Shown: positions 16,615-25,571, counted from the stretch's first letter. The stretch is DNA of 64,000 nucleotides from Mucilaginibacter gotjawali (GCF_002355435.1 NZ_AP017313.1:682001-746000), one strand, 5' to 3'. The notes: generated by a model from the sequence alone, not told the origin. Numbers and translations: made by a program.

Positions 16615-16834
16615 CTTTTAATATGTCATCCAATATTTCCTGGGTTAGCCCTCTTTCAGCCATTTCGTTACGGAGGCCATCAAGATATTGAAGAAAGGCG
16701 GCTTTATCATATTCAAACAATTCTTTACTCATACGAATATTAATTTTGTTCGAAATATCCCTCCTTTTATCGGAAGGGGCGTCCCGCCACGCTTTTGCTA
16801 CTTTATCATCTACTTCCAAAACAATTCGTTCCAT
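16604..16834 (-). CDS. Antitoxin of the PIN module
   Basis: 76 residues, upstream of and overlapping the PIN gene. The N-terminal VLEVDDKVAKAWRDAP strand-helix and a helical C-terminus are the usual layout of small antitoxins; I recognise no precise family. AAAGGAG lies 9-10 bases ahead of the ATG, a stronger Shine-Dalgarno than most genes here. A TATATTTG box on this strand at 16860-16867 is the likely -7 element. Confidence 0.75.
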   Translation of the reverse strand: MERIVLEVDDKVAKAWRDAPSDKRRDISNKINIRMSKELFEYDKAAFLQYLDGLRNEMAERGLTQEILDDILKDEA

Positions 16835-16930
16835 AATCTACACTCCTTTTGCTATTATTCAAATATACCAAACATTTAATAATCTTAAACCGCCCCATTT
16901 TTGTTTTTACTTTTCAAATTAATTTAATCG

Positions 16931-16938
16931 TATCTTTG
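16931..16938 (+). promoter_or_regulatory. -7 box of the desaturase gene
   Basis: TATCTTTG, perfect TAnnTTTG, 38 bases ahead of the GTG start. Confidence 0.5.
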
Positions 16939-16976
16939 AGCAGATTATAAACATTTCTATTTTATACAATACTTCT

Positions 16977-17711
16977 GTGATTATTTTAATATTCTTTTTG
17001 GCCCATTGGTTCCTTTCTTTGTTCTTTCAAACATTTTATCTGCATCGCTACGCTTCTCATAAAATGTTTATTACCAATAAATTTAACGAACGTGTTTTTC
17101 ATCTGCTGACATTTATTTGCCAGGGATCGTCGTTTTTAAACCCGCGTGCTTATGCTATTATGCACCGCGAGCACCATGCTTACAGCGACACCGAGAAAGA
17201 CCCGCATTCACCCTATTTTTTCAGGGATGTTTTTCAAATGATGTGGCGCACGGCACAAAGCTATAAGCTTTATGAACAACGGTTGAAAGAACCGGAGCCG
17301 CAATTTAAAGGTAACTATCCTGAATGGCGTTTATTGGATTATTGGGGTTCAACCCATGTGTCGCGCCTGGCATTTGGCGCTTTTTATGTAGTTTTCTATA
17401 TTTTTTTTGCTACCCATTGGTGGATGTTTTTACTGCTGCCGATCCACTTTTTAATGGGGCCTATCCATGGCGCTATTGTTAACTGGTGCGGGCATAAATA
17501 CGGCTACTCAAATTTCGATAATGGCGATAAATCAAAAAACACTACACCGTTTGATTTTTTTATGCTAGGCGAGTTATTCCAGAACAATCATCATAAACGC
17601 CCCAACAGCCCCAATTTTGCCGCAAAATGGTTTGAGTTTGACCCGGTTTACCCGGTGATGAAATTTATGCACTGGATCCATTTGATCAGGTTACGGGAAG
17701 CATATTTGTAG
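16977..17711 (+). CDS. Acyl-CoA/acyl-lipid desaturase
   Basis: 244 residues from a GTG start, integral membrane with about four hydrophobic segments. The three His boxes of delta-9 type desaturases are present: HRYASH (23-28), HREHH (63-67) and NNHHK (204-207), plus CGHKYG (171-176). These bind the di-iron centre. Shorter than the ~300-residue typical form because N- and C-terminal extensions are missing. It should put double bonds into membrane fatty acids. Single gene. Confidence 0.88.
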   Translation: MIILIFFLAHWFLSLFFQTFYLHRYASHKMFITNKFNERVFHLLTFICQGSSFLNPRAYAIMHREHHAYSDTEKDPHSPYFFRDVFQMMWRTAQSYKLYEQRLKEPEPQFKGNYPEWRLLDYWGSTHVSRLAFGAFYVVFYIFFATHWWMFLLLPIHFLMGPIHGAIVNWCGHKYGYSNFDNGDKSKNTTPFDFFMLGELFQNNHHKRPNSPNFAAKWFEFDPVYPVMKFMHWIHLIRLREAYL

Positions 17712-17714
17712 TGG

Positions 17715-17860
17715 AGGTAAAAGGTTAAAGGCGAAAGGTAAAAGGTTTGCCTGCCGTATTATATCGAGGCTTGGTTTTAATCACCAGGCCTTTTTTATGA
17801 GCTTTAAGATAAAAGAACGAGTTAAACCTTTCGCCTTTTACCTTTTTCCTTTCACCTCTC
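17715..17860. repeat. Gene-end word repeat (AAAGGT/AAAGGCG words)
   Basis: Left arm 17715-17748 (AGGTAAAAGGTTAAAGGCG, then AAAGGTAAAAGG); right arm 17823-17860 is its reverse complement (ACCTTTCGCCTTTTACC, then TTTTTCCTTTCACC). The right arm codes for the last residues and the TAA stop of the ABC ATPase. A separate terminator hairpin sits in the loop. Confidence 0.8.
17767..17796. terminator. Terminator between the desaturase and ABC genes
   Basis: AGGCTTGGT (17767-17775) pairs with ACCAGGCCT (17783-17791) with one wobble, followed by a T-run on the plus strand. It sits in the loop of the word repeat between convergent genes. Confidence 0.8.
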
Positions 17861-18476
17861 CTTTATAATCCGCAATATTCAGCATTGCATCGCAAAAGTT
17901 ATATTCATGCTCCTGGTTGGAGCAGATAATGGTGAGCCTGTTTTTTGAGAATTGCTGTACCAGGCTCAAATACCAGTCCACGCCCTGGGCATCCAGGTTT
18001 GAAGTCGGTTCATCAAGCATCAGCATGGGGGTATCTGCGCAAAATGCCAGGGCCAGTTTTAGCCGCTGCTTCATCCCTGATGAAAAATATTTGATCAGTT
18101 TGTTTTTACTGCCCGGCAATGACAACAGCTCGATCAGCCCATCTTTCCCAATCCCTTCCTTGAGCACGTTGAATTTAAAATGAAAATCGATCATTTCAGC
18201 CAGGCTAAATTCTTCTATCAGTTCAAGGTATGGCGCTGCAAGGCTCAGATGCTGGTACACTTTCTCCACCCCGACAGGCTGATCCTCAAAAAAGTAATCA
18301 ATTTTACCTGTAGATGGCGCCAGGCTGCCGTTCAAAACCTGCAATAGAGTAGATTTTCCGGAACCGTTAGGGCCAAGGATAGCATAGATGCTACCCGAAT
18401 TAAAAGAATAATCCACCCCTCTGAAAATCCAGTCGCGGTTAAAACGCCGGCCAATGTTTTGAAGGGTGATGTTCAT
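17838..18476 (-). CDS. ABC transporter ATP-binding protein
   Basis: 212 residues if started at the ATG at 18476 (MNITLQNIG). An in-frame ATG at 18509 would add 11 residues coded entirely by an intergenic word repeat, so the internal start is preferred. Walker A is GPNGSGKS, the signature FSSGMKQR, Walker B LMLDEPT, and NQEH ends the core. The C-terminal GEVKGKR is coded by the other word repeat. No permease gene adjoins it. It resembles CcmA-like single ATPases in size, but the partner is unknown. It lies directly downstream of lpxA on the same strand. Confidence 0.85.
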   Translation of the reverse strand: MNITLQNIGRRFNRDWIFRGVDYSFNSGSIYAILGPNGSGKSTLLQVLNGSLAPSTGKIDYFFEDQPVGVEKVYQHLSLAAPYLELIEEFSLAEMIDFHFKFNVLKEGIGKDGLIELLSLPGSKNKLIKYFSSGMKQRLKLALAFCADTPMLMLDEPTSNLDAQGVDWYLSLVQQFSKNRLTIICSNQEHEYNFCDAMLNIADYKGEVKGKR

Positions 18477-18480
18477 TTTT

Positions 18481-18586
18481 TGGTCCATAGACCATGGACC
18501 ATAGTCCATAGCTTTTTATTACTGATGTGAAAAAATCTTTGTTTTAACCCGTGCCTGCCATGGTCCATGGACTATCGACCATGGAC
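18481..18586. repeat. Word repeat (CCATGGACCATAG words)
   Basis: Left arm 18481-18511 and right arm 18557-18586 are built from GTCCATGG/CCATAGACC words in inverted order. Related, longer arrays lie at 53347-53578. The element fills the space between the lpxA stop and the ABC start. Confidence 0.8.
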
Positions 18587-18590
18587 TAAA

Positions 18591-19376
18591 TTAACTATTC
18601 CCAAACCCCTTCATAATTCCCCGCTGCGAGTTTTGTACAAAATTGATGATCTCGTCGCGTTCAACAGTTGGGTTGAATTCGGCTTCAATAATATCGAGCG
18701 CTTTGGTAATATTATATTTTTTAAGAAAGATAATGCGGTAAATTTCCTGGATCTCGTTTATCGTAGCGGCAGAAAAACCCCGGCGGCGCAGGCCAACAGA
18801 ATTAATACCCACATAAGACAATGGTTCGCGGCCGGCTTTGGTATAAGGCGGCACGTCTTTACGAACCAAAGAACCACCCGAGATCATGCTGTGTGCGCCG
18901 ATCTCCACAAACTGGTGAACCGCTGATGTGCCGCCAATAAAGGCATAATCATATACATTGATATGCCCGGCAAGCTGAACCGAGTTGGCAATGATCACAT
19001 TATCGCCGATAACGCAATCGTGCGCCACGTGTACATAAGCCATCAGGAGGCAATTGCTGCCGATGGTTGTGGTGTTTTTGTCCAGTGCGGTACCGCGGTT
19101 TAATGTTACGCATTCGCGGATGACGGTATTATCGCCAACCGAAACGGTGCTTTGTTCGCCGCGGTATTTAAGGTCCTGAGGAGGTGCTGAAATTACAGCC
19201 CCCGGGTAAACACGGCAATTTTTGCCGATACGGGCGCCGTCCATAATGGTGCTGTTTGAACCGATCCACGATCCTTCGCCTATCTCAACATCTTTGTGTA
19301 TCGTCACAAACGGCTCAATTACCACGTTGTCGGCTATTTTAGCCTGGGGATGTATGTATGCTAAGGGTTGGATCAT
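18591..19376 (-). CDS. lpxA: UDP-N-acetylglucosamine acyltransferase LpxA
   Basis: 261 residues, the usual LpxA length. The left-handed beta-helix hexapeptide repeats fill the N-terminal two thirds, with the catalytic MAYVHVAHDC (His about 122-125) and HQFVEIGAHSMISGGS. It adds the first 3-hydroxyacyl chain to UDP-GlcNAc in lipid A synthesis. Its ATG overlaps the lpxC/fabZ stop by 4 bases (ATGA), so the two are coupled. Confidence 0.95.
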   Translation of the reverse strand: MIQPLAYIHPQAKIADNVVIEPFVTIHKDVEIGEGSWIGSNSTIMDGARIGKNCRVYPGAVISAPPQDLKYRGEQSTVSVGDNTVIRECVTLNRGTALDKNTTTIGSNCLLMAYVHVAHDCVIGDNVIIANSVQLAGHINVYDYAFIGGTSAVHQFVEIGAHSMISGGSLVRKDVPPYTKAGREPLSYVGINSVGLRRRGFSAATINEIQEIYRIIFLKKYNITKALDIIEAEFNPTVERDEIINFVQNSQRGIMKGFGNS

Positions 19377-20782
19377 TCTTCGTCAGTTTTTTGCTTTTTT
19401 ACAATTTGTGCCATTAGCTCAGCCTCAACAACAATACGTTCGCCAACCATGCCGATACCTTTCATTTGTGCTATACCCCTGCGGATAGGTGCGATCAGGT
19501 TGCAATGAAAGATCAGCGTATCCCCTGGCGTTACCGGTGCTTTAAACCTGGCATTTTCTATTTTAAGGAACAAGGTAATATAATTTTCGGGATCGGGCAC
19601 GGTATTTAAAACCAGGATGCCGCCGGTTTGTGCCATGGCCTCAATCTGCAGCACCCCGGGGAATAAAGGCATCCCCGGAAAATGGCCCCTGAACATTTCT
19701 TCATTCATGGTAACATTTTTCAATCCTACTACATGGCTTTTGGTAAGTTCGAGGATTTTATCAATCATCAAAAACGGCTGCCGGTGGGGTAAAATGTTCA
19801 TGATCTGGATGGTGTCATAAACGGGCTTTGCGTTCGGGTCGTAAATTTTTACGTGCTTACGGCTTCTTTCCTTCTTTATAAGGGTCTTTATTTTTTTTGC
19901 GAAAGCCACATTGGCCGCATGGCCGGGCCTTGCTGCCATAATGTGACCGCGTAACGGAACGCCCACCAGTGCAAGATCGCCTATCATATCCAGCAGCTTG
20001 TGCCGGGCCGGCTCATTCTGGTGGCGAAGTTCAATGTTATTTAAAATGCCCTGCGGCGCTACTTTAATATCTTTGCGGTTAAAGATCCGGGCCAGGTGAG
20101 CCAGTTCTTCTTCATCTACTTCTTTATCAACAACCACAATCGCATTGTTCAGATCGCCGCCTTTTATCAGGTCGTGCTTTAAAAGCATTTCCAGTTCATG
20201 CAAAAAACAAAAGGTACGGCATGATGCGATCTCTTTATTAAACTCGGATATCGTAGAAATACTTGCATGCTGGCTGCCCAACACTTGCGAATTATAATCA
20301 ACCATGCAGGTAAAACGGTAGTCGTCCAGCGGCATTGCCACCATTTCAACTTTGCGGTCGGGCTCAGAGTAATGAATGTTATAAGGGATATGGTAATATT
20401 CCCGGTCGGCTTCCTGTTCAACAAAACCGGTTTCTTTTATCGCATCAACAAACTGGATGGAACTGCCATCCATTATCGGCGTTTCGGGTCCGTCCAAATC
20501 AATAAGCACATTATCAACTTCCAAACCAACAAGGGCCGCCAATACGTGCTCAATAGTACTTACGCTGGCGCCATTTTGCGAAATAGTGGTGCCGCGCGAG
20601 GTATCAGTAACGTTATCACAATCAGCATCAATGATGGGCGATCCGGTAATGTCTATCCTTCTGAATTTATAGCCATGATTTTCGGGAGCCGGGTTAAACG
20701 TCATGGTAACCCGTTCGCCGGTATGTAAACCAGTGCCCGAAACCGAAACCGGCGCCTTAATTGTTTTTTGTTTTACATTCAT
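19373..20782 (-). CDS. lpxC/fabZ: Bifunctional UDP-3-O-acyl-N-acetylglucosamine deacetylase / 3-hydroxyacyl-ACP dehydratase
   Basis: 469 residues, a fusion typical of Bacteroidetes. The LpxC half (about 1-305) has GTGLHTGERVTM, CRTFCFLHELEML, and HKLLDMIGDLAL with the metal-binding His and Asp. The FabZ half (about 320-469) has LPHRQPFLMIDKI and GHFPGMPLFPGVLQIEAMAQ with the catalytic His and Glu. The deacetylase does the committed step of lipid A synthesis; FabZ dehydrates 3-hydroxyacyl-ACP, the same pool LpxA and LpxD draw on. Middle gene of the lpxD-lpxC/fabZ-lpxA run. Confidence 0.96.
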   Translation of the reverse strand: MNVKQKTIKAPVSVSGTGLHTGERVTMTFNPAPENHGYKFRRIDITGSPIIDADCDNVTDTSRGTTISQNGASVSTIEHVLAALVGLEVDNVLIDLDGPETPIMDGSSIQFVDAIKETGFVEQEADREYYHIPYNIHYSEPDRKVEMVAMPLDDYRFTCMVDYNSQVLGSQHASISTISEFNKEIASCRTFCFLHELEMLLKHDLIKGGDLNNAIVVVDKEVDEEELAHLARIFNRKDIKVAPQGILNNIELRHQNEPARHKLLDMIGDLALVGVPLRGHIMAARPGHAANVAFAKKIKTLIKKERSRKHVKIYDPNAKPVYDTIQIMNILPHRQPFLMIDKILELTKSHVVGLKNVTMNEEMFRGHFPGMPLFPGVLQIEAMAQTGGILVLNTVPDPENYITLFLKIENARFKAPVTPGDTLIFHCNLIAPIRRGIAQMKGIGMVGERIVVEAELMAQIVKKQKTDEE

Positions 20783-20791
20783 TTTATAAGA

Positions 20792-20892
20792 CTGTTCATT
20801 GGTTCATTGGTTCAGTTGTTCATTGGTAAATAGTTCATTAATAGCCGCAAGATAGGACCAATGAACTAATGAACAAGTGAACTAGTGAACAT
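20792..20892. repeat. Word repeat (TGAACCAATGAAC words)
   Basis: Left arm 20792-20839 has GTTCATTGGTTCATTGGTTC and more of the same; right arm 20855-20892 has GGACCAATGAACTAATGAAC then AAGTGAACTAGTGAAC. Its right end codes for the last two residues and the TAG stop of lpxD (20882-20884 on the plus strand). Confidence 0.82.
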
Positions 20893-21925
20893 CCTTTGTC
20901 AATTCTTTAATTATTTTTTCAAGTTCATCAATTCTTTTTTCGAGGGCGGGCAAACGGCTAAACACGATTTGCGAGCGCATGTGGTCGTTATAGGCAAATG
21001 CCGGCGAGCCCATCCATCTTTTACCTTCTTCTTTTAAGGTGCGGCTCACGCCTGATTGTGCCTGTACCTGGGTGCCTTTGGCAAGGGTAATATGGCCTAC
21101 GATACCAACCTGGCCTCCGATAATACAGTTTTCGCCTAATTTGGTACTGCCGGATATGCCTGTTTGCGCAGCAACTACCGTATTTGAGCCGATCTCTACA
21201 TTATGGGCAATCTGGATCAGGTTATCCAGCTTTACCCCTTTGCGGATAATGGTTGAACCCATCGTAGCCCGGTCGACAGTAGTGTTTGAGCCGATCTCCA
21301 CATCGTCTTCAATAATTACATTCCCTATCTGGCTTATTTTGGCATATGTGCCATCCCCGGCAGGCGCAAACCCAAAACCATCGGCACCTATGATGGTGCC
21401 CGAATGGATGATGACGTTATTGCCCAGTATACAATCAAAATAAATTTTCACTCCCGGAAACAACGTTACATTGTCGCCTAATATTACATCATCTGCGATA
21501 TAGCACCCGGGATAGATTTTGCAGTTATTGCCGACTTTTACATTTGGACCGATGTAGGCGAATGCACCAACATAAACATTTTCGCCCACCGTTGCAGACG
21601 GGTGAATAAATGACGGCTGTTCAATGCCTGTTTTATGAAGCTTCAGCGTATTGTATTTTTCCAGCAATACGGTTATCGCGCTGTACGCGTTCGGTACCCG
21701 TATAAGCGTGGACTTTACAGGTTCGGCCAAAACCTGGTCGTTATTGATAATAACGACGGATGCTTCCGTGGTATATAAATACTGCTCGTATTTAGGGTTA
21801 GCTAAAAACGATAACGACCCTGCACGGGCCTCTTCTATTTTGGCAAGTTGATTTACCGGCACCAAGGGGTCTCCCTCAACAGTTCCGTTTAGCATCAAAC
21901 CTAATTCATGTGCGGTAAATTGCAT
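20882..21925 (-). CDS. lpxD: UDP-3-O-(3-hydroxyacyl)glucosamine N-acyltransferase LpxD
   Basis: 347 residues. The N-terminal domain has SLSFLANPKYEQYLY; the beta-helix follows with ADGFGFAPAGDGTYAKI and the catalytic QIAHNVEIG (His about 240); the C-terminus is a helical coiled tail (LEKRIDELEKIIKEL). It adds the second acyl chain in lipid A synthesis. First gene of the lipid A run. A -7 box ends only 4 bases before the ATG, so the message may be leaderless. Confidence 0.95.
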   Translation of the reverse strand: MQFTAHELGLMLNGTVEGDPLVPVNQLAKIEEARAGSLSFLANPKYEQYLYTTEASVVIINNDQVLAEPVKSTLIRVPNAYSAITVLLEKYNTLKLHKTGIEQPSFIHPSATVGENVYVGAFAYIGPNVKVGNNCKIYPGCYIADDVILGDNVTLFPGVKIYFDCILGNNVIIHSGTIIGADGFGFAPAGDGTYAKISQIGNVIIEDDVEIGSNTTVDRATMGSTIIRKGVKLDNLIQIAHNVEIGSNTVVAAQTGISGSTKLGENCIIGGQVGIVGHITLAKGTQVQAQSGVSRTLKEEGKRWMGSPAFAYNDHMRSQIVFSRLPALEKRIDELEKIIKELTKDVH

Positions 21926-21929
21926 CGGG

Positions 21930-21937
21930 CAAATTTA
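21930..21937 (-). promoter_or_regulatory. -7 box directly at the lpxD start
   Basis: Minus strand TAAATTTG, perfect TAnnTTTG. Only 4 bases separate it from the ATG, which predicts a start point at or next to the start codon. Confidence 0.5.
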
Positions 21938-21953
21938 GTGTTAAAATTGATTT

Positions 21954-22035
21954 TATTTGAATATGTGAAAATTTGAAGATTTGAAAATGAAAAAAATAAT
22001 TTTCAAATCTTCAAATTAACTAATTTTCAAATTAT
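21954..22035. repeat. Gene-end word repeat (AATTTGAAAAT words)
   Basis: Left arm TTTGAATATGTGAAAATTTG then AAGATTTGAAAATG (to 21989); right arm 21999-22032 ATTTTCAAATCTTCAAATTA then TTTTCAAATT. The TGA stop of the HD gene (22027-22029) lies in the AATTTGAAAAT word. Confidence 0.82.
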
Positions 22036-23256
22036 TAAGTCCTTTTTATAACAAAGTATATACTTTTTAACCGTTTTTGCTAATGCTTCCAAATTTGAAT
22101 TATCGCTGGCTGCGGTTATGTCTTTTATTGTGCCGTCTTTCATTAAAATACGGATGTTGCCGTCGCCGGGGCGGTAAGCATTATTCCGTATCGTATCCTC
22201 AAATACAAAATAGGATGCCTCATGTGCTGTAAGGTCATATTTCGCCATTGCTTTTGCGGTCAGCCTTTCTATAAATTGCTTGTCCGGAGGCTGATTGGTG
22301 ATGTCAACCTTGTACAGGTTGCGGTATATCATATCCTGGCAAAGTTTCGAGAGTACCCAATCATCATGTGTTGCCCATACTTTAATCGCGGCCATTATAT
22401 CCGTATCATCCAGTGTGGCAAAGGTTTCCAGGTGATGATCTTCATTCATAAAAGCATCGCTGCTGATAGGCTTTCTTAAAAAATGGCTCAGCGCCGGTGT
22501 GGTAAAAACAGGCGTTCCCATTAAGGTAAGTTCGCGGCTGCGTTTCATTATCCGCGCTAAAAGTTGCTCGGCAGCGATGACGGTTTTATGCAGGTACACC
22601 TGCCAGTACATCAACCTGCGTGCAATTAAAAATTTTTCGACGGAATAGATTCCTTTTTCTTCAACGGCTATCTGGTCGTCCTTCACATTCAGCATCTTGA
22701 TGATCCGGTCTGAACTGATCACCCCTTCAGAAACGCCGGTAAAAAAACTATCACGGTTCAGGTAATCCATCCGGTCCATATCCAATTGGCTCGAAACCAG
22801 CTGGTGCAGGAATTCGCGCGGATAAAGGCCTTTAAATATTTCGATAGCCATCGTTAAGCGGCCGCCAAATTCAGTATTTAGCTTACCCATCAGCATTGCT
22901 GAAATATCTTCATGTGAAATGCCCTCAACAATGGTTTCTTCAAGCGCATGCGAAAAGGGGCCGTGCCCTATATCATGCAGCAGGATAGCAATAATAACGG
23001 CTTCCTCTTCCTCGTGCGAGACTTCGTGACCTTTGTTGCGCAATGTTTCAATAGCCATGCCCATCAGGTACATTGCCCCCAGGGCGTGATGGAAACGGGT
23101 ATGCAGGGCGCCCGGGTACACCAGGTGTGTCATTCCAAGTTGTTTGATATAGCGGAGCCGTTGAAAATACGGGTGTTCAATCAGGTCAAATACCAGCTCG
23201 GTAGGGATGCTGATAAAGCCGTAAACGGGGTCGTTTATTATTTTCTTTTTATTCAA
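22027..23256 (-). CDS. HD-domain phosphohydrolase (dNTPase-like)
   Basis: 409 residues. The HD metal motif is complete: HTRFHH (about 52-57), LLHDIGHGPFSH (about 92-103) and a downstream Asp in SSQLDMDRMDYLNRDS. This pattern, with QRLRYIKQLG near the N-terminus, is that of the SAMHD1/dGTPase-related group. Likely hydrolyses a nucleotide, perhaps dNTP. It follows the divergent porX promoter region and lies upstream of lpxD on the same strand. Confidence 0.88.
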   Translation of the reverse strand: MNKKKIINDPVYGFISIPTELVFDLIEHPYFQRLRYIKQLGMTHLVYPGALHTRFHHALGAMYLMGMAIETLRNKGHEVSHEEEEAVIIAILLHDIGHGPFSHALEETIVEGISHEDISAMLMGKLNTEFGGRLTMAIEIFKGLYPREFLHQLVSSQLDMDRMDYLNRDSFFTGVSEGVISSDRIIKMLNVKDDQIAVEEKGIYSVEKFLIARRLMYWQVYLHKTVIAAEQLLARIMKRSRELTLMGTPVFTTPALSHFLRKPISSDAFMNEDHHLETFATLDDTDIMAAIKVWATHDDWVLSKLCQDMIYRNLYKVDITNQPPDKQFIERLTAKAMAKYDLTAHEASYFVFEDTIRNNAYRPGDGNIRILMKDGTIKDITAASDNSNLEALAKTVKKYILCYKKDLII

Positions 23257-23360
23257 AGTTTTTAATAGACTGCAAAAATGTAAATAAAGGTAATAACCCT
23301 GTACTATATTTGTTAATTTTTGTTAATGATTAGTATTAGCCGTAACAAAACCCGTGCTTT

Positions 23361-23400
23361 GCAGTTAGAGATTAGAGGTTAGTTGATTAGAGATTAGTTG
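23361..23400. repeat. TTAGAGATTAG word repeat (direct copies)
   Basis: GCAGTTAGAGATTAGAGGTTA then GTTGATTAGAGATTAGTTG: direct word copies in the divergent HD/porX region. No opposite arm is visible. Confidence 0.55.
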
Positions 23401-23479
23401 AACGATGGTGATTTCGATAGTAACCTTCCTGGTTTAATACCCAATCTTTAATAATAAACCGATATTTAAAATTTATGCC

Positions 23480-25033
23480 ATGCAAGATACATCCATTTTA
23501 TGGGCCGACGATGAGATTGACCTTTTAAAGCCGCATATACTATTTTTAACCGAAAAAGGCTACAAAGTTACTACCGTAACCAATGGCGCCGATGCGGTTG
23601 AAACCTTCAAAAGCAACTATTTCGACCTGGTTTTCCTTGACGAAAATATGCCGGGGCTAACCGGTCTGGAAACATTGTCGCAGATCAAGAATATCAATAA
23701 TGATGTGCCCATTGTGCTGATCACCAAAAGTGAAGAGGAATATTTGATGGAGGATGCCATTGGTTCAAAAATTGATGACTACCTGATCAAGCCGGTAAAC
23801 CCCAAACAAATACAGTTAACCATAAAAAAACTGACTGAAAATAAACGCCTGGTTACCGAAAAAACAACCATGGCTTACCAGCAGGATTTCAGGAACCTGG
23901 GAATGACATTGAATGACAACCTGAGCTTTACAGAATGGGCCGATGTTTATAAAAAACTGGTTTACTGGGAGCTTGAGCTGCAGCAACTGGAAGATGCAGG
24001 TATGCACGAGATCTTAACGCTGCAAAAAGCCGAAGCCAACACACAGTTTTGCAAGTTTGTTGAAAAGAACTACCTGAACTGGGTAAAAAACCCGGAAAAC
24101 GGGCCTGTGATGTCTCCGGCTTTGTTTAAAAAGAAGGTTTTTCCGCGGCTTGACGGGAAGGGCCCGGTATTTTTTATCTTGATAGATAACCTGCGGTACG
24201 ACCAGTTTAAGATCATTAACTCGATATTGATTGAGTATTTCAGGCTGGAGGAAGAGGATACTTATTATAGTATTTTGCCTACAGCAACCCAATATGCAAG
24301 GAATGCGATATTCAGCGGCCTGATGCCATTGGATATGGAAAAACGCTATCCTGAAATGTGGCAGAATGATGAAGATGAAGGTGGTAAAAATCTATACGAA
24401 GGCGATTTTATTGCCGACCAGATCAAACGGGTTACCCGAAGGGACGTGAAGTTTTCGTATCATAAAATATTGAATATTGATGAAGGCCGCGCGCTGAATG
24501 AATCAGTAAACAACCTGATGAATAATGAGCTGAATGTGGTGGTGTATAACTTTGTGGATATGCTTTCGCATGCCCGTACCGATATGCAAATGATCCGCGA
24601 ATTGGCCAGTGACGATGCCGCGTACCGCTCATTAACCTTATCATGGTTTGAACACTCGCCTTTATACGACCTGCTTAAGTTTTTGGCGCAAAAACAGGTG
24701 AGAGTGGTGCTGACCACCGACCATGGTACCATAAGGGTAAAAAACCCAAGCAAAATTGTAGGCGACAGGAATACCAATACCAACCTGCGTTACAAACAGG
24801 GTAAAAACTTAAACTTTAACCCGAAAGAGGTTTTTCATGTGCGCAACCCGCACGATGCCATGTTGCCCAAATTGCATGTAAGCTCGAGCTTTGTTTTTGC
24901 CAAGGAAGACAGCTATTTTGTTTACCCTAACAACTACAATCATTTTATGAATTTTTATAACGAAACCTTCCAGCACGGGGGCATTTCGCTTGAAGAAATG
25001 CTGATCCCGATTGCCGTTTACGGGCCGAAGTAA
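23480..25033 (+). CDS. porX: PorX, type IX secretion response regulator with PglZ domain
   Basis: 517 residues. Receiver domain 1-120 with Asp10/Asp11, phospho-acceptor Asp54 (FLDENMPG) and Lys about 105; a helical linker; then an alkaline-phosphatase-fold PglZ domain (about 205-517) with LIDNLRYDQ, the TATQYARNAIFSG nucleophile region, DMLSHART and TTDHGTIRV. This is the PorX layout: with the kinase PorY it controls type IX secretion genes, and the C-terminal domain is a phosphodiesterase in studied members. The PglZ part is not BREX here. Confidence 0.93.
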   Translation: MQDTSILWADDEIDLLKPHILFLTEKGYKVTTVTNGADAVETFKSNYFDLVFLDENMPGLTGLETLSQIKNINNDVPIVLITKSEEEYLMEDAIGSKIDDYLIKPVNPKQIQLTIKKLTENKRLVTEKTTMAYQQDFRNLGMTLNDNLSFTEWADVYKKLVYWELELQQLEDAGMHEILTLQKAEANTQFCKFVEKNYLNWVKNPENGPVMSPALFKKKVFPRLDGKGPVFFILIDNLRYDQFKIINSILIEYFRLEEEDTYYSILPTATQYARNAIFSGLMPLDMEKRYPEMWQNDEDEGGKNLYEGDFIADQIKRVTRRDVKFSYHKILNIDEGRALNESVNNLMNNELNVVVYNFVDMLSHARTDMQMIRELASDDAAYRSLTLSWFEHSPLYDLLKFLAQKQVRVVLTTDHGTIRVKNPSKIVGDRNTNTNLRYKQGKNLNFNPKEVFHVRNPHDAMLPKLHVSSSFVFAKEDSYFVYPNNYNHFMNFYNETFQHGGISLEEMLIPIAVYGPK

Positions 25034-25147
25034 AATCAAATCTAACGGCTTGTATAAATATCGAACACCGAATGTAGAATAAGGAATTTAGAAAGAAACT
25101 TCGATGTTCATTATTATCAGGCCATCGGATTTTATCGGTTATTTAAG

Positions 25148-25155
25148 TAATTTTG
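25148..25155 (+). promoter_or_regulatory. -7 box ahead of the 67-residue antitoxin-like gene
   Basis: TAATTTTG, perfect TAnnTTTG, 17 bases ahead of the ATG at 25173. It supports that start over the in-frame ATG at 25104. Confidence 0.5.
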
Positions 25156-25172
25156 ACTTATTTCCAGAAAAT

Positions 25173-25376
25173 ATGACGAACGAAATACCTCAATGGCAAC
25201 AGGAATTGGTTCTGGATCGAATTGAACAAGCAAGGTTGCATCCGGAAACGATGTTAGATTGGGATGAGGTTTCCAAGACGCTGATGGCTAGTCAAAGCAA
25301 AACAAAATCGGATATTAAAAAATTGCGTACAAGGCAAATTCAAAGACATAACAAAAATTCGAAAACTAACACCTAA
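25173..25376 (+). CDS. Addiction-module-component-like small protein
   Basis: 67 residues from the ATG at 25173 (MTNEIPQWQQ). IPQWQQELVLDRIEQARLHP and MLDWDEVSKTL resemble the small antitoxins that pair with RelE-type toxins in Bacteroidetes, followed by a basic tail. No RelE gene follows; the next genes are a second small antitoxin and a PIN toxin. An upstream in-frame ATG at 25104 would place the -7 box inside the gene, so it was not chosen. Confidence 0.6.
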   Translation: MTNEIPQWQQELVLDRIEQARLHPETMLDWDEVSKTLMASQSKTKSDIKKLRTRQIQRHNKNSKTNT

Positions 25377-25406
25377 CACTTTATTAATATTTTATTAAAT
25401 TTGAAT

Positions 25407-25571
25407 ATGGTTTTAGTATTAAAAGGCAGCAAAGACATTAAAAAGGTTAAAGATTTATTGGCCGAACGGCCAAGTAAAAAAAACTTTGATGCCAAAAAAT
25501 TCTGTGGAGCGTTAAAAGTTGATGAAGATGCCTTAGTTATTCAAAAGCGTCTAAGAGATGAATGGAACTGA
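25407..25571 (+). CDS. Antitoxin of the VapC pair (54 residues)
   Basis: ATG at 25407, TGA at 25569-25571. The product reads MVLVLKGSKDIKKVKDLLAE and continues with ERPSKKNFDAKKFCGAL. It overlaps the VapC start by 14 bases, the normal coupling of a type II module. Lys-rich and helical; a similar small family of PIN partners in Bacteroidetes has an FDAxKFxG motif, from memory. Confidence 0.75.
   Translation: MVLVLKGSKDIKKVKDLLAERPSKKNFDAKKFCGALKVDEDALVIQKRLRDEWN

Noticed and set aside
23480..25033. PglZ domain as a BREX defence gene
   Set aside because: The N-terminal receiver domain and overall layout are those of PorX; no other BREX gene is present.
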